This document shows positions 22,080 through 33,438 of a stretch of DNA of 64,000 bases, one piece after another. This DNA comes from Nemophila menziesii (taxonomy: Eukaryota; Streptophyta; Magnoliopsida; Boraginales; Hydrophyllaceae). Made by a program: the position numbers and the translations under genes. The DNA lies in NCBI GenBank assembly GCA_029959085.1, contig JARWIR010000010.1, positions 6,965,001-7,029,000 on the forward strand, given 5' to 3'. Each line of letters opens with the position of its first letter. Positions within the stretch are counted from its first letter, which is position 1. The notes under the pieces are model-generated. The model saw only the letters and a program-made list of their open reading frames with translations, searched no databases and was not told the origin of the DNA.

Positions 22080-25000
22080 TTACTTCATATAACTTTACAT
22101 ATGTTACCAATACTGTTTGCTAGTTGATTCTAATCCTTTGTGGATTGTGGATTCAGAAGTGACAGACCATGTAGCCTAAGACCAAGAGGCATATATAGAG
22201 TACCATCTAATTCCAGAGGAAACGTGATGGATATGAGGTAGGAGACAACAACAAGGTTGAAGTCAACAAATTTGACACTTGCAAGTTGATCTTGCGAGGT
22301 GGTCAAACCTTATAACTGGATAATGCACTTTACGCACCTGAAATTCAAAGGAATTTGGTCTTGGTCACTGTTCTTCTAGGATTAGGTTTTAATATGCATT
22401 TTTCATAACAATCAAGTAGACATCTATTATGACGCTAGTGTTAAGTTTTTGGTTTTATTTCTCATGTTTTAGTAGTACTAGATGATGATAACTCATTTAA
22501 TAGTTATTATGTAAGTAGTTTCTTTTCTACTAATACTTCTTCTAGTAATTTTAACGTAGAAGAAAAGTATGGAATGCTAGACTAGTTCATATTGGACAAG
22601 ACCGTATGAATTTGTTGGCTAAGGCGAACTTTTTGGGTCCATTGACTAGAGTCAACTTGCCAACTTATGAAAATTGTCTAGCAGATAAAGCAAAGGGAAA
22701 CCATTTTTTGAAAAGGCTAAACGAGTCGAGTACCCATTGCAAGTAATTCATGTAGACATCTGTGACCCAATGAATGTTCAAAATATACAGGGGGGGGCTT
22801 TATTTTATCATTTTTATAGATAATGTCACTAGTTTTGGTTATGTCTACCTGATTTTTCATACATATGTAGCATTGAAATTTTCTTATGATATATTTCAAT
22901 GAAGTAGAAAATCAATTAGAGAGGAAAATGAAAACCTTAATCACGTGAATATCTATTGGATCAGTTGAAAGAACCGTGTGATGAAAAAGTGAGAACTCTC
23001 CTAGAAATGGTTAAGTCTATGATGGCACAAGCTAATCTGTGGAGGTGCCTTGCCTACTGCTAGTTATATACTTAACCAAATACCCACAATGACTGTTCCA
23101 TCAAACTCCTTATGAACTACTTGTGACCCTAGGGTCGGCAGACTATGTTCATGATCTATCTCATAAATATGGGAAGTTAGGTCTAAGAGGTAAGAAGTGT
23201 ATCTTTATTAGATACCCAGCTCACTCTAAAGGATATGTGTTTATTGCTGAACATAAAGATGGGGGTCTTACTGAAATTGCGTCACGAGATGTTACATTCT
23301 TAGAGAATGATTTTCCCAACAGATGTGAAGTTGACAGAATTTTCATTTTATGTGAATTAAATGAGATTCAGGAAGATGATATGCAAACAAATGTGACACC
23401 TGATGAGGTAACACATACTCAAGAAATAGAGACAGACACTCCTCTAAATCTTGAGATGGAAGAAACCATTGCATCATCTAGTATACCTATTTCTCAGGAT
23501 TCTCAACTTAAGAGAAGTGCTAGAGGTTTAGTTCCTCGTCGTCGATTTGAAATCGAAGGAGAAGTCTTTATGATAAATCCACAAGACGAAGAAGAACCTC
23601 GATCGGTTAATGAAGCATTCTCATGTCCTGTTAAGAATTAATGGAAGAAGGCAATGGAAGAAGAAATAGAGTCGATGAAGAAAACCAGGTATGGGAACTG
23701 GTTAATCTCCCGAAAAGACGTAAGGGAATAAATGGGTTCTTAAAATAAAGAGGAAACCTGACAATTCCATTGACAAGTATAAAGCTCGCTTGGTAGCGAA
23801 AGGCTAAACTTAACGGGAAGGAATAGATTTTGAAGAATTTTTTTCTCCTGTTGTTAGATTTACCTCAATACGTCTTATTTTTAGCTATTGTGGCGTATCT
23901 CGATCTGGAGTTGCACCAAATGGATGTTAAAACTACATTTCTAAATGGAGATTTAGAAAAGGTTATTTTCATGGAACAATTCTCGGGTTTCGTTGCAAAA
24001 GATCAAGAGAATAAAGTATGTAGATTGTTAAAATCAATATATGATCTTAATCAAGCCTCGAGACAGTGGAATTTGAGATTTCATGAAGTCATTTCATCAA
24101 ATGGATTTGAGATGATAAGTGAAAATCACTGTGTTTATGTTAAATGTTCCAAGAAATTTTGTGATCTTATCTCTATATGTAGATGACATCCTATTAGCAG
24201 GGGATGATAAAGAGTTTATTCAAGCTAATAAGGAGTAACTAGCTTCTCAATGTTATATGAAATATATGGGAGAAGCATATTATATTCTTGGTGTTAAGAT
24301 TAGTAGAGATAGGTCTAGAGGACTATTATCTTTGTCTCAAGAACCTTAAATCATGAATATAATTGAGCGCTTTAGTATGAATAAGTGCAATTCCATTGAC
24401 ACTCCTGTAGCAATTGGAATAAACTTAACTCTCGACATGTGTCCTAGTACTCTAGAAGAGAAATAGAAAATGTATACAATGTCATATTTTAGTTCATGGA
24501 TAGTCTTATATATGTTATGATGTGAATTAGGCCAGACATATGTTATGTGGTAGATTTAGTTAGTCATTTTAATCGAACCTAAGACAAGATAATTCGAAAG
24601 TTGTGAAAAAGATATCGAGATATCTAAAAGGGCACTATGGATCATGCCTTATGCTTTCGAGGAAATAGATTACACCTAGAAGGATTATTACGCTATTTGG
24701 GCTAGTGATATATATGGGGGTAAATCTACCTCAGGTGATGTATTCATGTTGAATAATTACGCAATTTCTTGAAGTAACAAGAAACAAACCTGTATAATTT
24801 TTGTCCACAATGGAAGCTGAGTTTGTAGCATGCTCAACTGTGGTTCCAGAGGTTGTTTGGTTAAAAAGGTTATTTTGAACATTTAGGATTCTCAGGAGAT
24901 AGTGGGAATCCTGTTATTATACATTGTGATAGTCAAGCTGAAAAGGCTTGTGTGAAAGCTCCTAAGTATCACAGTATGACCAAACACATTGATATAAAGT

Positions 25001-25137
25001 ATAACATTGTTAGAGATATTATTGCACAAAAGGATGTTGATTTGCAATACATACACACACGCAATATGCTTGCTGATCCATTCACAAAGGATATCCCAAG
25101 GGATATATTTATGGATATGTTAAATCTATATGATTAA
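22080..25137 (+). pseudogene. Copia 1 pol remnant (protease, integrase, RT, RNase H)
   Basis: Protease: the catalytic DSG is DSE at 22150-22158 within WIVDSEVTDHV. Integrase is heavily broken (22560-23120). The integrase-RT linker is open at 23123-23641 (GYVFIAEHKDG, RRRFEIEGEVFM). RT: HQMDVKTTFLNGDLEKVIFM (about 23920) and an intact catalytic YVDD at 24176-24187. RNase H: MEAEFVACSTVVPEVVWLK (about 24810), then IIHCDSQAEKACVKAPKYHS and TKHIDIKYNIVRDII, ending in TAA at 25135-25137. More than eight frame breaks are visible over about 3 kb, so no polyprotein can be made. About 1.16 kb of non-coding sequence separates the stop from the polypurine tract. Confidence 0.85.
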
Positions 25138-26298
25138 GCAAGATATAATGTATGAATATTGCGAGTTTATGTGCATTCATGTATATATTTTCATTAGTAT
25201 GTTTATATAACTGTTTATTTTAATAATATCATGTTTGATATATATTATAATGCGTGTAATTTCTGAAGTATGTATGTCCTATAGACTGAGATTGGCCCTA
25301 TCACACGGGCAATCGCCTTTGGCACAAGAAGTGCGCAAAGATGAGACTGACTCATAGTAGTGAAGAACCCTTAAGATAACTTGGGTTAAGATAGTCGCCT
25401 TAACTAAGTGTTAAGATGAGATCATAAACATGGATAAACCATGTTAAGCTTATATTATGATCTAAGTAGAATCCCACTATCTACTTAGTCTATAAGAGCC
25501 AGATATGAGTTGCTTGATTGATTTCATAGAAGGGTTGATCAATCAAAGAATTCATCTTAGGCAACGAGGCTTGTCTAATTATATATCTGTATGGTATTTA
25601 TAAAATTATTACATACAATTGGAGCTATATGAATAATACCATAACACGTGTGTCATACCACGTGTGCTTTCGACTAGAAGGAAGTGAAGAGTCGATCCCT
25701 GTCTCTTCATTGTGTGATGTCTTCAAAATTGTGCCCTTATTACTTTTGACTATGTCTTGATATTTTGATTAGGTGTATGCTACTTTGAACATACTACTAA
25801 TGATCATGAATGATTCGGTCTAATGGGGTATGTTTGGGAAAGCAACCTAATCAACGTAAAAGGATATAAGTGTAAAGGGAAGACTAAAATTTTGTATCAA
25901 AGTGTGTGCTTGCAGGTACCGATCATGTAAGTCAATTTGGACCATAACATGATAGTGAGACACATGAAGTTATGTCAGTGAACTCTTTTGATCACATAAA
26001 CGATGTGATATAAATTTAAAGGGGTCAGAGTTACTGAATATGATACAATAAATTATTAGTCTGGGGTACTACAAGATACGTAAGGAATGAAGTTTCATTT
26101 GAGCAACTATGTACCCTAACAGGTTATTAGTAACGTATGCTCGTATGCTTGTCGGTCGCACGACCTATTTTGTCAAGTATGATGAATTATTCTAGAAATG
26201 TGTATATGAGAAGATTTGAGAAATATTGATGTATGGTGCATTGAAATGCATGTACCTAAAGGAAATGATTGTAACTCCATCATGTGCGAGTGGGAGAA

Positions 26299-26755
26299 TG
26301 AAAGAAATAAAAATAAATATTTTTATCCCATGTCACCCATGATGGGAAAGACATGAGCGTACAGGAAGTTATCAAAGATAACTTCCCACTTTGATGGTGG
26401 AGGAAGAGGAGCAAGTGGAGAAAGTGGGAGAGTGGTTTATTTACAGGAAATAAACCAACTCTCCAGCTCTATAAATAGAGCCTCTCTTTCTCACAAAATC
26501 ACAACAACACAAACAACACAATTAAGCGTACAATTCTTTTCTCTCCAAATCAATAACACACAATAGATAATTCTGAGACATTTAGGTGGTGAAAACAAAA
26601 GGTTTAGTTCTAGTAATTAAACTTACGACCAGAGAAGCGATTCCTTCATTCCAATTCAATCAATTACAAGAAGGCAGAATTCTGGACTCTTCATTTCAAT
26701 CCGTTGCGTATAAGGTTTGTCTAATAAACCTTCTTGTTTATATTCAAGTGTAACA
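26299..26755 (+). repeat. 3' LTR of Copia 1
   Basis: 457 bp, seven substitutions and no indels against the 5' LTR. TATAAATA at 26470-26477. Preceded by the polypurine tract GAGTGGGAGAA (26288-26298). Confidence 0.95.
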
Positions 26756-26948
26756 AAAAATGATATCAACATGTATTCGTTGCTACACTCTATTTCCGAA
26801 GGTAATAATTGATTACTTTTCACTCCCTTGTTAAACTAAACTCATTTAAATTTTACTAAACATTCATTTTAGTTGAAATTTATCAACTTAAACATGTTAT
26901 ATCGATGTAGATTTCAGCAACTTGGGGGCATCTTAGTTTGTAGCTTGA

Positions 26949-27137
26949 GGAGCTAGATTTTTTCAAGAAGGGCTATATATAGTTTACGGCACCAGAAGAA
27001 ATTTAGCATTAAAAGCAGCAGTAGATTTTGTGAATGCTAAAGAAGCAAAGAAACTTATAACCGATAAGAGATATGGAATTTTAGACATGCGTGATAAATC
27101 TCAATCGGAACGTGCATATATTAAATATTTCTATTGA
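26949..27137 (+). pseudogene. Rhodanese-like gene fragment
   Basis: The frame ending at TGA 27135 reads RRNLALKAAVDFVNAKEAKK then LITDKRYGILDMRDKSQSER. The pattern '..AKEA..LI...YGILDMRDKSQ..RAYI' is the start of a plant chloroplast-type rhodanese domain (helix, then strand 'LLDVR' and 'F..AHI'). The catalytic-loop half of the domain is missing and the peptide stops 5 residues later, so this is a truncated or exon-only remnant. A short ATG-led segment at 26760-26805 followed by a GT could be an upstream exon, but it begins inside the Copia 1 target duplication. The assignment rests on about 45 residues. Confidence 0.35.
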
Positions 27138-27492
27138 ACCTCATATTCCGTAACACATAAGCATGACATCATCCAAAATAACACATAATTAAAGTTATCT
27201 ACAATACCTCTTTGCAAGTATATCAAAGAGCTGGCCATATTAATCATTTAATTTATATGGAACATAGTTTGGATCTTCTTTAACCAATAAGATTTTATAA
27301 TCTTCAACAAAGATATATTTAACAGTTTCAAATTTTGAGTCCTACAAAAAAATTCAGGATCCAACAACATAATATGCTTTCGTGCATAGAAAATACTAAA
27401 ACCAAAGTCTATATTATGCATCACAATAAAGTTCATATTATACTAAAAATAAAACTTCAACTCAAAATTAGATAAATATATATAACTCAATT
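27138..27492. other. AT-rich intergenic sequence
   Basis: No gene or repeat boundary recognised other than the ATTAT target duplication of the next solo LTR at its end. Confidence 0.35.
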
Positions 27493-27497
27493 ATTAT

Positions 27498-29032
27498 TGG
27501 TGTTGGCTAAGGTGTGAGCAGTGAGCCTAAACACGTTACTCACTGCAAATATCACAGATCGTATGCAAGTTTTCATGATAAATAGAATTAGTTCCTCAAA
27601 GACTACGAAAGTTAGAGAGAACTTATGCAAATATCAAGTGCAAATAAGAAACTAGAAAAATAATACGTAAGAAATAAAAGACTAAAGGAATTTTTGTTTG
27701 GTTTTTAGATAAGAAAAATTAACTAACTAAATTAAAGACAGGAAAATAAATAAGAGAAGAAGGTAGTATGAGAGTTTAACTCGAGATATAGCAAGTAATC
27801 CCCACTAGACTTGTTTATTCTAATCATGTAAGGGAGAATTGTGTAATATGCAATAGCCAGGATTCTAAATTTCTCCTAACTCCCTTCCGGGTGGACTTAA
27901 GAGGCGATCTAACAATTACTGGATGACTTAAATAAGGTGATCCTACGCCACTAGGTTCTTAGATGAGACGGTCCAGCATAATGATCGATGGTGAAATAAC
28001 AAACCCTAATGACTATCATAGTTAGGCAAGCCCTTCCGGATCACTACCGCACACTAGACGTTTATGTGGTGTTTCAATAATTAGACACCCCTTCTGGGTG
28101 ACAATCTAACTACTATTAAGGTAATCCTATATGTTGTACACCGCAAGAAATACAGACAATAAATCAAAGCACATAAAACATAGAATAAAACACTAATTTT
28201 ATTTAAATGCTAACATCCCAAATTAAAATAGATACAAAACAAGTCTAGGGTTCATACCCATATGCTAATCTCAAGTTAAAATATAATTAGTTCACACTAA
28301 AGAAATAAAAGAAAACAATTAAATTGTGAAGGCTTGTGAAGGCATAATTTGATGTCTAACTCCCTCCAGACTCCTCTTCTCTTGATGTAAGCTTCCTCTG
28401 GACTTAAGGGTTATCCAAGGATGTGTTTCTACTGATAAGATGGTGTATTTATAGGGTATTCCAAACCCTTGGTCGGATTCTTGGAGTAGAGGGCAAGTAA
28501 TAGGACTCTTTTCCAAATTATTCGTTTCCTAAAGTATAGGAGAAGGGAACAACTGTTGCTGTCTTGTTTTTGGTCGTAACTTCTTCATTATCGCTTCAAT
28601 TTTCTCCTACTTTATATCGAAACGATCACGTCGAAAATATCTACACTATATCTTCAGAAAGAATCTCCAAATTCCAAGCCGATTTTAAGTTACATTCATT
28701 TTAGTGGACATAACTGCAGAATTTCTGATTTACTTGACAACTTTTCCTTTCCTATTTTATCTCTATTTCCTTTTATCTCTAATTTCCATCCGTATATTCT
28801 TTCCTTATCTCTTTAGAATTGATTTGTCATCTAATTAATTTCCATATGTCTTCAAAGCTTCACATTAACAAACAAATTAAACCAAATATGCTCTAAAAAT
28901 AATAAATCATCAAATCAAGACAAGAAATAGGAAAATATGAAAATATGAATAAAAATCGATTATTAAATGCTCAAATACACCTAAAATGATGTCTCCAACC
29001 TAAATTAATTTATCAAAAATAAGGATACATCA
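27498..29032 (-). mobile_element. Solo LTR (1,535 bp), Athila-like family
   Basis: A single LTR flanked by 5-bp direct repeats ATTAT (27493-27497 and 29033-29037). Minus-strand termini TGATGT...CCAACACCA fit LTR ends. It shares the internal phrase GGATTCTAAATT followed by a CCCTTCCGGGTGGA-like block with the LTRs at 48170 and 50176, and terminal sequence with 1-153 and 33439-34973. No internal region remains, so unequal LTR recombination is the likely origin. Short ORFs inside are not genes. Confidence 0.85.
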
Positions 29033-29037
29033 ATTAT

Positions 29038-29399
29038 CAAAAGGAAAAGTTCACTGTGATATTAACAATAAAATTATATAATAGATGAAACAGTTGCACC
29101 ATTGGTCCCTGTGTTATGAGAAAATTAGACAGATTTAACTATGTTTCAAGAAGTAGAAAATATAACTGCTTTTTTATATGTTAACTTTGCAAATTTTCCC
29201 CTCCACCTAGGTACATTATCTACTTTTGAAAAGCACTTGAATATACTTAATTATTTCACTTAACCCATAACCAATATTGAAATTTTTTTCCGCCTACTCG
29301 CCAGTTTAGAATCAAGCGTCTTTGTTGTTTATTTCAAATAAACCAAGGAACAATAAAGAAATTAGTTGATCTTCCATTCTGTAGCACCATGAAGGAACA
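29038..29399. other. Intergenic
   Basis: Contains one copy of the 'ATTGGTCCCTGTGTTATGAG' type low-complexity phrase seen elsewhere (compare 35690). No gene seen. Confidence 0.3.
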
Positions 29400-29762
29400 T
29401 AAAGTAAATCAATTCCAAATCCAAGAATGGTACCCGAGCAAAGTCACATGATTCACCACATTCATAACACTTCAAATCTGATCATGACCTACTGCACGTC
29501 CTCCACCTCTATCTCTACCTCCTCCATGACCACCAATTCGATCTCCACCACCACCACCACCACCACCTCCATTTATAAGAGATATCCACTCTCCAATCAA
29601 TCTTACCTGTTAAGAATAAATATCAGAAAAATGAATGATTTTAATAAGAAAAGCAAGGAAGATAATTGATTACACATACCATATATTTCACGTATAACAT
29701 CTTGTATACCCCTTTTATCATCAAAATTGATGAAAGCATAACCAGTGGCATTCTCGCAACCC
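29400..29762 (-). pseudogene. RZ-1-like glycine-rich RNA-binding protein pseudogene (RRM, Gly-rich, zinc knuckle)
   Basis: On the minus strand, 29762-29680 encodes ATGYAFINFDDKRGIQDVI ending REIYG, the RNP1 strand and second helix of an RRM. A 73-nt intron follows with GT donor (29679-29678) and TTAACAG acceptor (to 29607). Exon 2 starts KIDWRVDIS (RRM strand 4), but the following (GGT)n run is out of frame; in the right frame it gives NGGGGGGGGGDRIGGHGGGR. After another frameshift it reads CYECGESCDFARV, a CCHC zinc knuckle with His and last Cys lost. This order is that of plant zinc-finger glycine-rich RNA-binding proteins (RZ-1 type), which act in RNA metabolism. The first half of the RRM is missing. 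Retained intron means genomic duplication, not retrocopy. Confidence 0.6.
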
Positions 29763-30060
29763 AAACATTGCACATATAATTATTCAGGAAAACACACAAA
29801 AGGATACTCTAGAGAAGACTCTAAAGATTGTAACTACAGACTTGGTTATGGTTATCTTGCTTTGTTCTTATGCCATGTGGATTTAGGAAGGATAATCCTT
29901 TTTTTGTAAACAAAAATCATACTTCTACTGTACATACAAAACAGAATTTTGGAGGCATGACACATAGTAAAGCCAAAAAAACATAATATTTATTCATATG
30001 TTCTTGAATTCTTACAATTATGCATGAACAGGTCTAGCCACAAATATGAATAAAAAACCC
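29763..30060. other. Intergenic upstream of the RNA-binding pseudogene
   Basis: No earlier RRM exon could be read on the minus strand. No repeat recognised. Confidence 0.3.
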
Positions 30061-30165
30061 AGGGGTTTTTTAATATTTGTTGTAGGAATTAAAAAACATA
30101 TGAAGCTGAGTCCGGGGTTTTTTAATATTTGTTGTAAGAATTGAAAAACATAAAAAACATATTAA
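30061..30165. repeat. Two-copy tandem repeat
   Basis: The phrase GGGGTTTTTTAATATTTGTT with following GTARGAATTRAAAAACAT occurs twice about 52 nt apart (near 30063 and 30115). It abuts the LTR-like sequence that follows. Confidence 0.6.
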
Positions 30166-30179
30166 AAAACTCGAATAGA

Positions 30180-31590
30180 GATGATATATCGTTGTCAAGT
30201 AATAAAGATAAGTCCGGGCTATATCATCTCCTCAGGGGTTACCAACGTTATCTCAAAGTGTTAAGCAGTATAATATTGAATAGTTTGTAAACGAGAATAG
30301 GAAGGGACAAATTTAATGAAAAAATATATTTGGGTTTTTATAATTTTTTTAAAAACGGAAATTAAATAAATTAAAGAAATAGAAAGACGATTAATTAAAA
30401 AGACAACTTTTCATATATAAGAGTAATGCTTGTATTCACCAAAACTGATAGTTATGATACTCTAGATACAAGGGTAAATTGGTTGTTCATATTAACCAAG
30501 ATTCTAAAATCTAACTACCTGTAAGAGGCGACTTATGAAGCTCACGTACTCAAATTCTGCAAGATTAAAATAAACCCCAGAGTCTACCTAGCTATTCAAG
30601 ACCTTGGGTTCACTAACGGACACCAAACGCGTATACATTGATCAGTATTAGAACCCCCATTGGGCACAAATTCAATTACTTAGGCTAATCACTGTTCGTC
30701 CAAGATAAGATTAGTATTTAACACAAGTTTGTATACCCAATAGATGAAAAACTCGATTTAATTAAATATAAATCCCAAGCATCAAAATAACATCAAATAA
30801 TTCAATTGTGGTTCATACATAATTGCAATACTCAAGCAATAAGGGTTTATTTCATACTTAAATACTTCAAACTAATGAAAAATAATACTAGAATCATGTT
30901 TAAGAGCTAAAATTAAATAAAGTTACTCTTTGAAATGAGTAAATTCAAAGCTCTTATGAGGAAGAATGGTGGTTTTTAATGAAAAACTCTTCCTTCACTC
31001 GATTTAGCTCCTACTCTGCTCTTGCTCCTCTTGAAAACGTGTAAAATAAAGTGTGTAATGAATTGTATGTTGTTTTTGAGCTGATATATGACTTATATAC
31101 TAACTAAAAACATTTTGGGCCTCCATGGCCTTGCTTAATTAGGTTAGATATGGCCCAACCTGTTTTTAGTTAGTGCTGGACTGGTTCGGGTCACGGTAGA
31201 AGCAAATGTCATAAATTTCTCGTCTCAACTCCTAATTGAATTCCGTCACTTCCCACGCGAAAATGAATTCAATCTCTCTCTGAATCAAAAGGAATTTCTT
31301 AAAAATATCTTACCGGTTTCTCGTGGTGACTGAAATAATATGACCTTAAGACTTTTCCAAAGAACACTCTAGATGCCAAAAGTGATTTTAAGCTCATTTT
31401 ACACGTTGACTTGGGGTTTGAATTGACTTATTGAATTTTTCTCTTCATGTTGTAACTTTGTATCAACGTTATACATAAAAGATATACACTTAACACACCA
31501 TTAAAGCACAAAAACTCTACAAATAGCAATAAGTCCCAAAACTAGAGAGGAGAGTGCAATATGTCAAATAATAGGGAAGATTCCATCACT
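30180..31590. repeat. LTR-like sequence, boundaries not fixed
   Basis: The phrase CGTTGTCAAGTAATAAAG near its start parallels GTTGTCCCAAGTAGTAATAA in the LTRs at 48170 and 50176. The middle contains GATTCTAAAATCTAA and later unrelated UTR-like sequence, in the style of Athila LTRs. No target duplication or TG/CA end could be assigned, and no gene recognised. Confidence 0.35.
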
Positions 31591-32158
31591 TAGACTCGAT
31601 AAACTCCAAAAAAGATATCTCGTGAGTGGATTAACCCATCACAAAAAAAATGACATCAGTGAGACTATGATATTTCGGCGGAGGTGAGGCGGTGAAGAAA
31701 TTAGCCAGTGAGACGGTAGTGTCGCTGGTGAGACGATGGTGAAGCTAGGTTGGGAGGATTATTTGGGATTAATGTTGTTTCGATGTTCATTATTGTTATT
31801 GGAGTATGAATGGGGATAACGGAGGGTTGAGGCGGAATATGTAGGTGCCTCCGATGAGATGTTTTGGTGAGAAGAAGCTCGTCGTGAGAATTCACCGATG
31901 AGTGTGGTGAGGTTAGATATGTGAGCTGATGGGGGTTGTTTTGTGTGTGATGTGTGCGAGATGAGTGTTTTTTTTAGTTTTAGTGGAGATGGTAGTATAT
32001 TTAGCATTATCTTTTTTGGCTAGTTTATATATAGTATAGGTATTTTAGGCAATTTTTAACTTTTTTTGTTTGGACAAATTTAGACCGTTCCACATGACAT
32101 ATTTTTAGCTAAAAACAATTTTGGGCCGCTCTTTATACCCCATAGAGACTTATATATA
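31591..32158. other. Low-complexity intergenic
   Basis: A GGTGAGACGGTG-type degenerate repeat occupies 31660-31760. Frames on the minus strand look like translated low-complexity sequence and are not taken as genes. Confidence 0.35.
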
Positions 32159-32159
32159 C

Positions 32160-32580
32160 AGGGGTGGAGCCAGGATTTTTTGTTAGGGAGGGTCCAGGGG
32201 TTTCGGGGGCAACGCCCCTGAAATTTTGTTTTTTACCGTATTTACATGATAAGTCTATATATTATGCAAAATAAGTCCATATATAATGCAAAAATGCCCT
32301 ATAAGTCCCTATATTGTTTAATGATTGAAATATAAATCCGGATATTAATCTTTCAAATTAATAATTTGATAAGTTTATTTTTTTAATACAAAATAACATA
32401 TATTTTTTGTTAAAAACCAAAAAGAAGTCGTATAAATAATATAATTTAAAGTTTTAAAAAATAAATCTTAAAAATTAGGGGGTGCTATATAAATATTTTT
32501 AAAAAATCTAAAAGTTAAATACGTATATTTTTTTTAAAAGTTAGTTATAGTTTTTTTAAACCAGGATGGTCATAGACCCC
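32160..32580. mobile_element. Probable hAT MITE, one recognisable end
   Basis: CAGGGGTGGAGCCAGGATTT at the left resembles the common plant hAT MITE end CAGGGGCGGAGCCAGG, followed by GGGGGCAACGCCCCTGAAAT. The other end and the target duplication could not be identified with certainty; the right side runs into a (CT)n/(TA)n tract. Confidence 0.45.
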
Positions 32581-32594
32581 CATAGTGTACCGTC

Positions 32595-32595
<1 letters not shown>

Positions 32596-32660
<65 letters not shown>
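32596..32660. repeat. (CT)n followed by (TA)n microsatellite
   Basis: About 19 CT units then about 13 TA units, ending immediately before the left inverted arm of the next element. Confidence 0.95.
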
Positions 32661-32666
32661 TGAGAG

Positions 32667-33354
32667 GAAACGGGAGGAGAGGTGGCACCTCACTTTTAAA
32701 AGTGAGGTAGCGCTCCTAACTATATAAAAAAAAGACGAAACATTAATTAATTGAAAGAAAAAAAAAAGCTGAAGAAAAACCTTCTCATCCGCTACAATCG
32801 ATCTACTCCAAACATCCATAATCTCACCTTCTTCACCTGCGGCCTTCGATCTACCACAAGTATTCATAATCACCTTCTTCACATGCGGCCATCGATCTAA
32901 CCCAACCCTCCATAATCACCAGTATCATTCGGCCAAAAACACAAGGTTTTAAGGTAAACGATTAATTCATTCAATTAAAACCCTTCATTATACATTTATG
33001 TAGTGATTACACAAGAGGAAAGTTTATATATTTACTAGTTTACATTTGTTTAATTTTTTTTACATATTCAGTTGTCAATGAGTGCCAAAACTAGGGCGTG
33101 TTGGATCAAGATTCTCTCTGTATTCACGAAGAGGGGTGAGTTTAGGGCCATCAAATATTGTTTCTGGAGTCAATATCGTATATTACCCTCCTTTCTCCCT
33201 ATACATCCGACAAGTAAAAATCATGTTTCATGAAGTTATAAGACATTGATGAAGAGAAATTGATTAAAGTAAGTAGTAAAAGTATCTTGAAAGAATGTTA
33301 CTACAATTGGATCAAAGAAGACTTTAAAAAAAGATGATTGGGTACTTAATTCAG
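32667..33354 (+). repeat. Left inverted arm
   Basis: 688 bp, reverse-complementary to 36632-37315. ORFs predicted across the outer edge are translated repeats and not genes. Confidence 0.9.
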
Positions 33355-33438
33355 GCTGATTCAAGAACTGCTAAAAGGGTGGATGATTTGATAGGGAGAA
33401 AATCTTTTTGTGCCGTTGATGTAGAAGTGGAAGCATAT

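Larger units (their letters stand above)
19176..26755 (+). mobile_element. Copia LTR retrotransposon 1 (7,580 bp, complete ends)
   Basis: Two 457-bp LTRs (19176-19632, 26299-26755) begin TG and end CA, differ at 7 sites with no indels (about 1.5%), and are flanked by a 5-bp AAAAA target duplication (19171-19175, 26756-26760). PBS TGGTATCAGAGC lies two bases inside the 5' LTR; a GAGTGGGAGAA polypurine tract abuts the 3' LTR. Domain order gag, protease, integrase, RT, RNase H identifies Copia. The gag-pol region is broken many times. Unusually, about 1.6 kb separates the PBS from gag, and this leader holds an unbroken 191-codon ORF. Confidence 0.95.

Noticed and set aside
31701..32007. Minus-strand ORFs rich in Ser/His/Asn
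   Set aside because: Low-complexity GGTGAGACGGTG-type sequence on the other strand; no recognisable protein.
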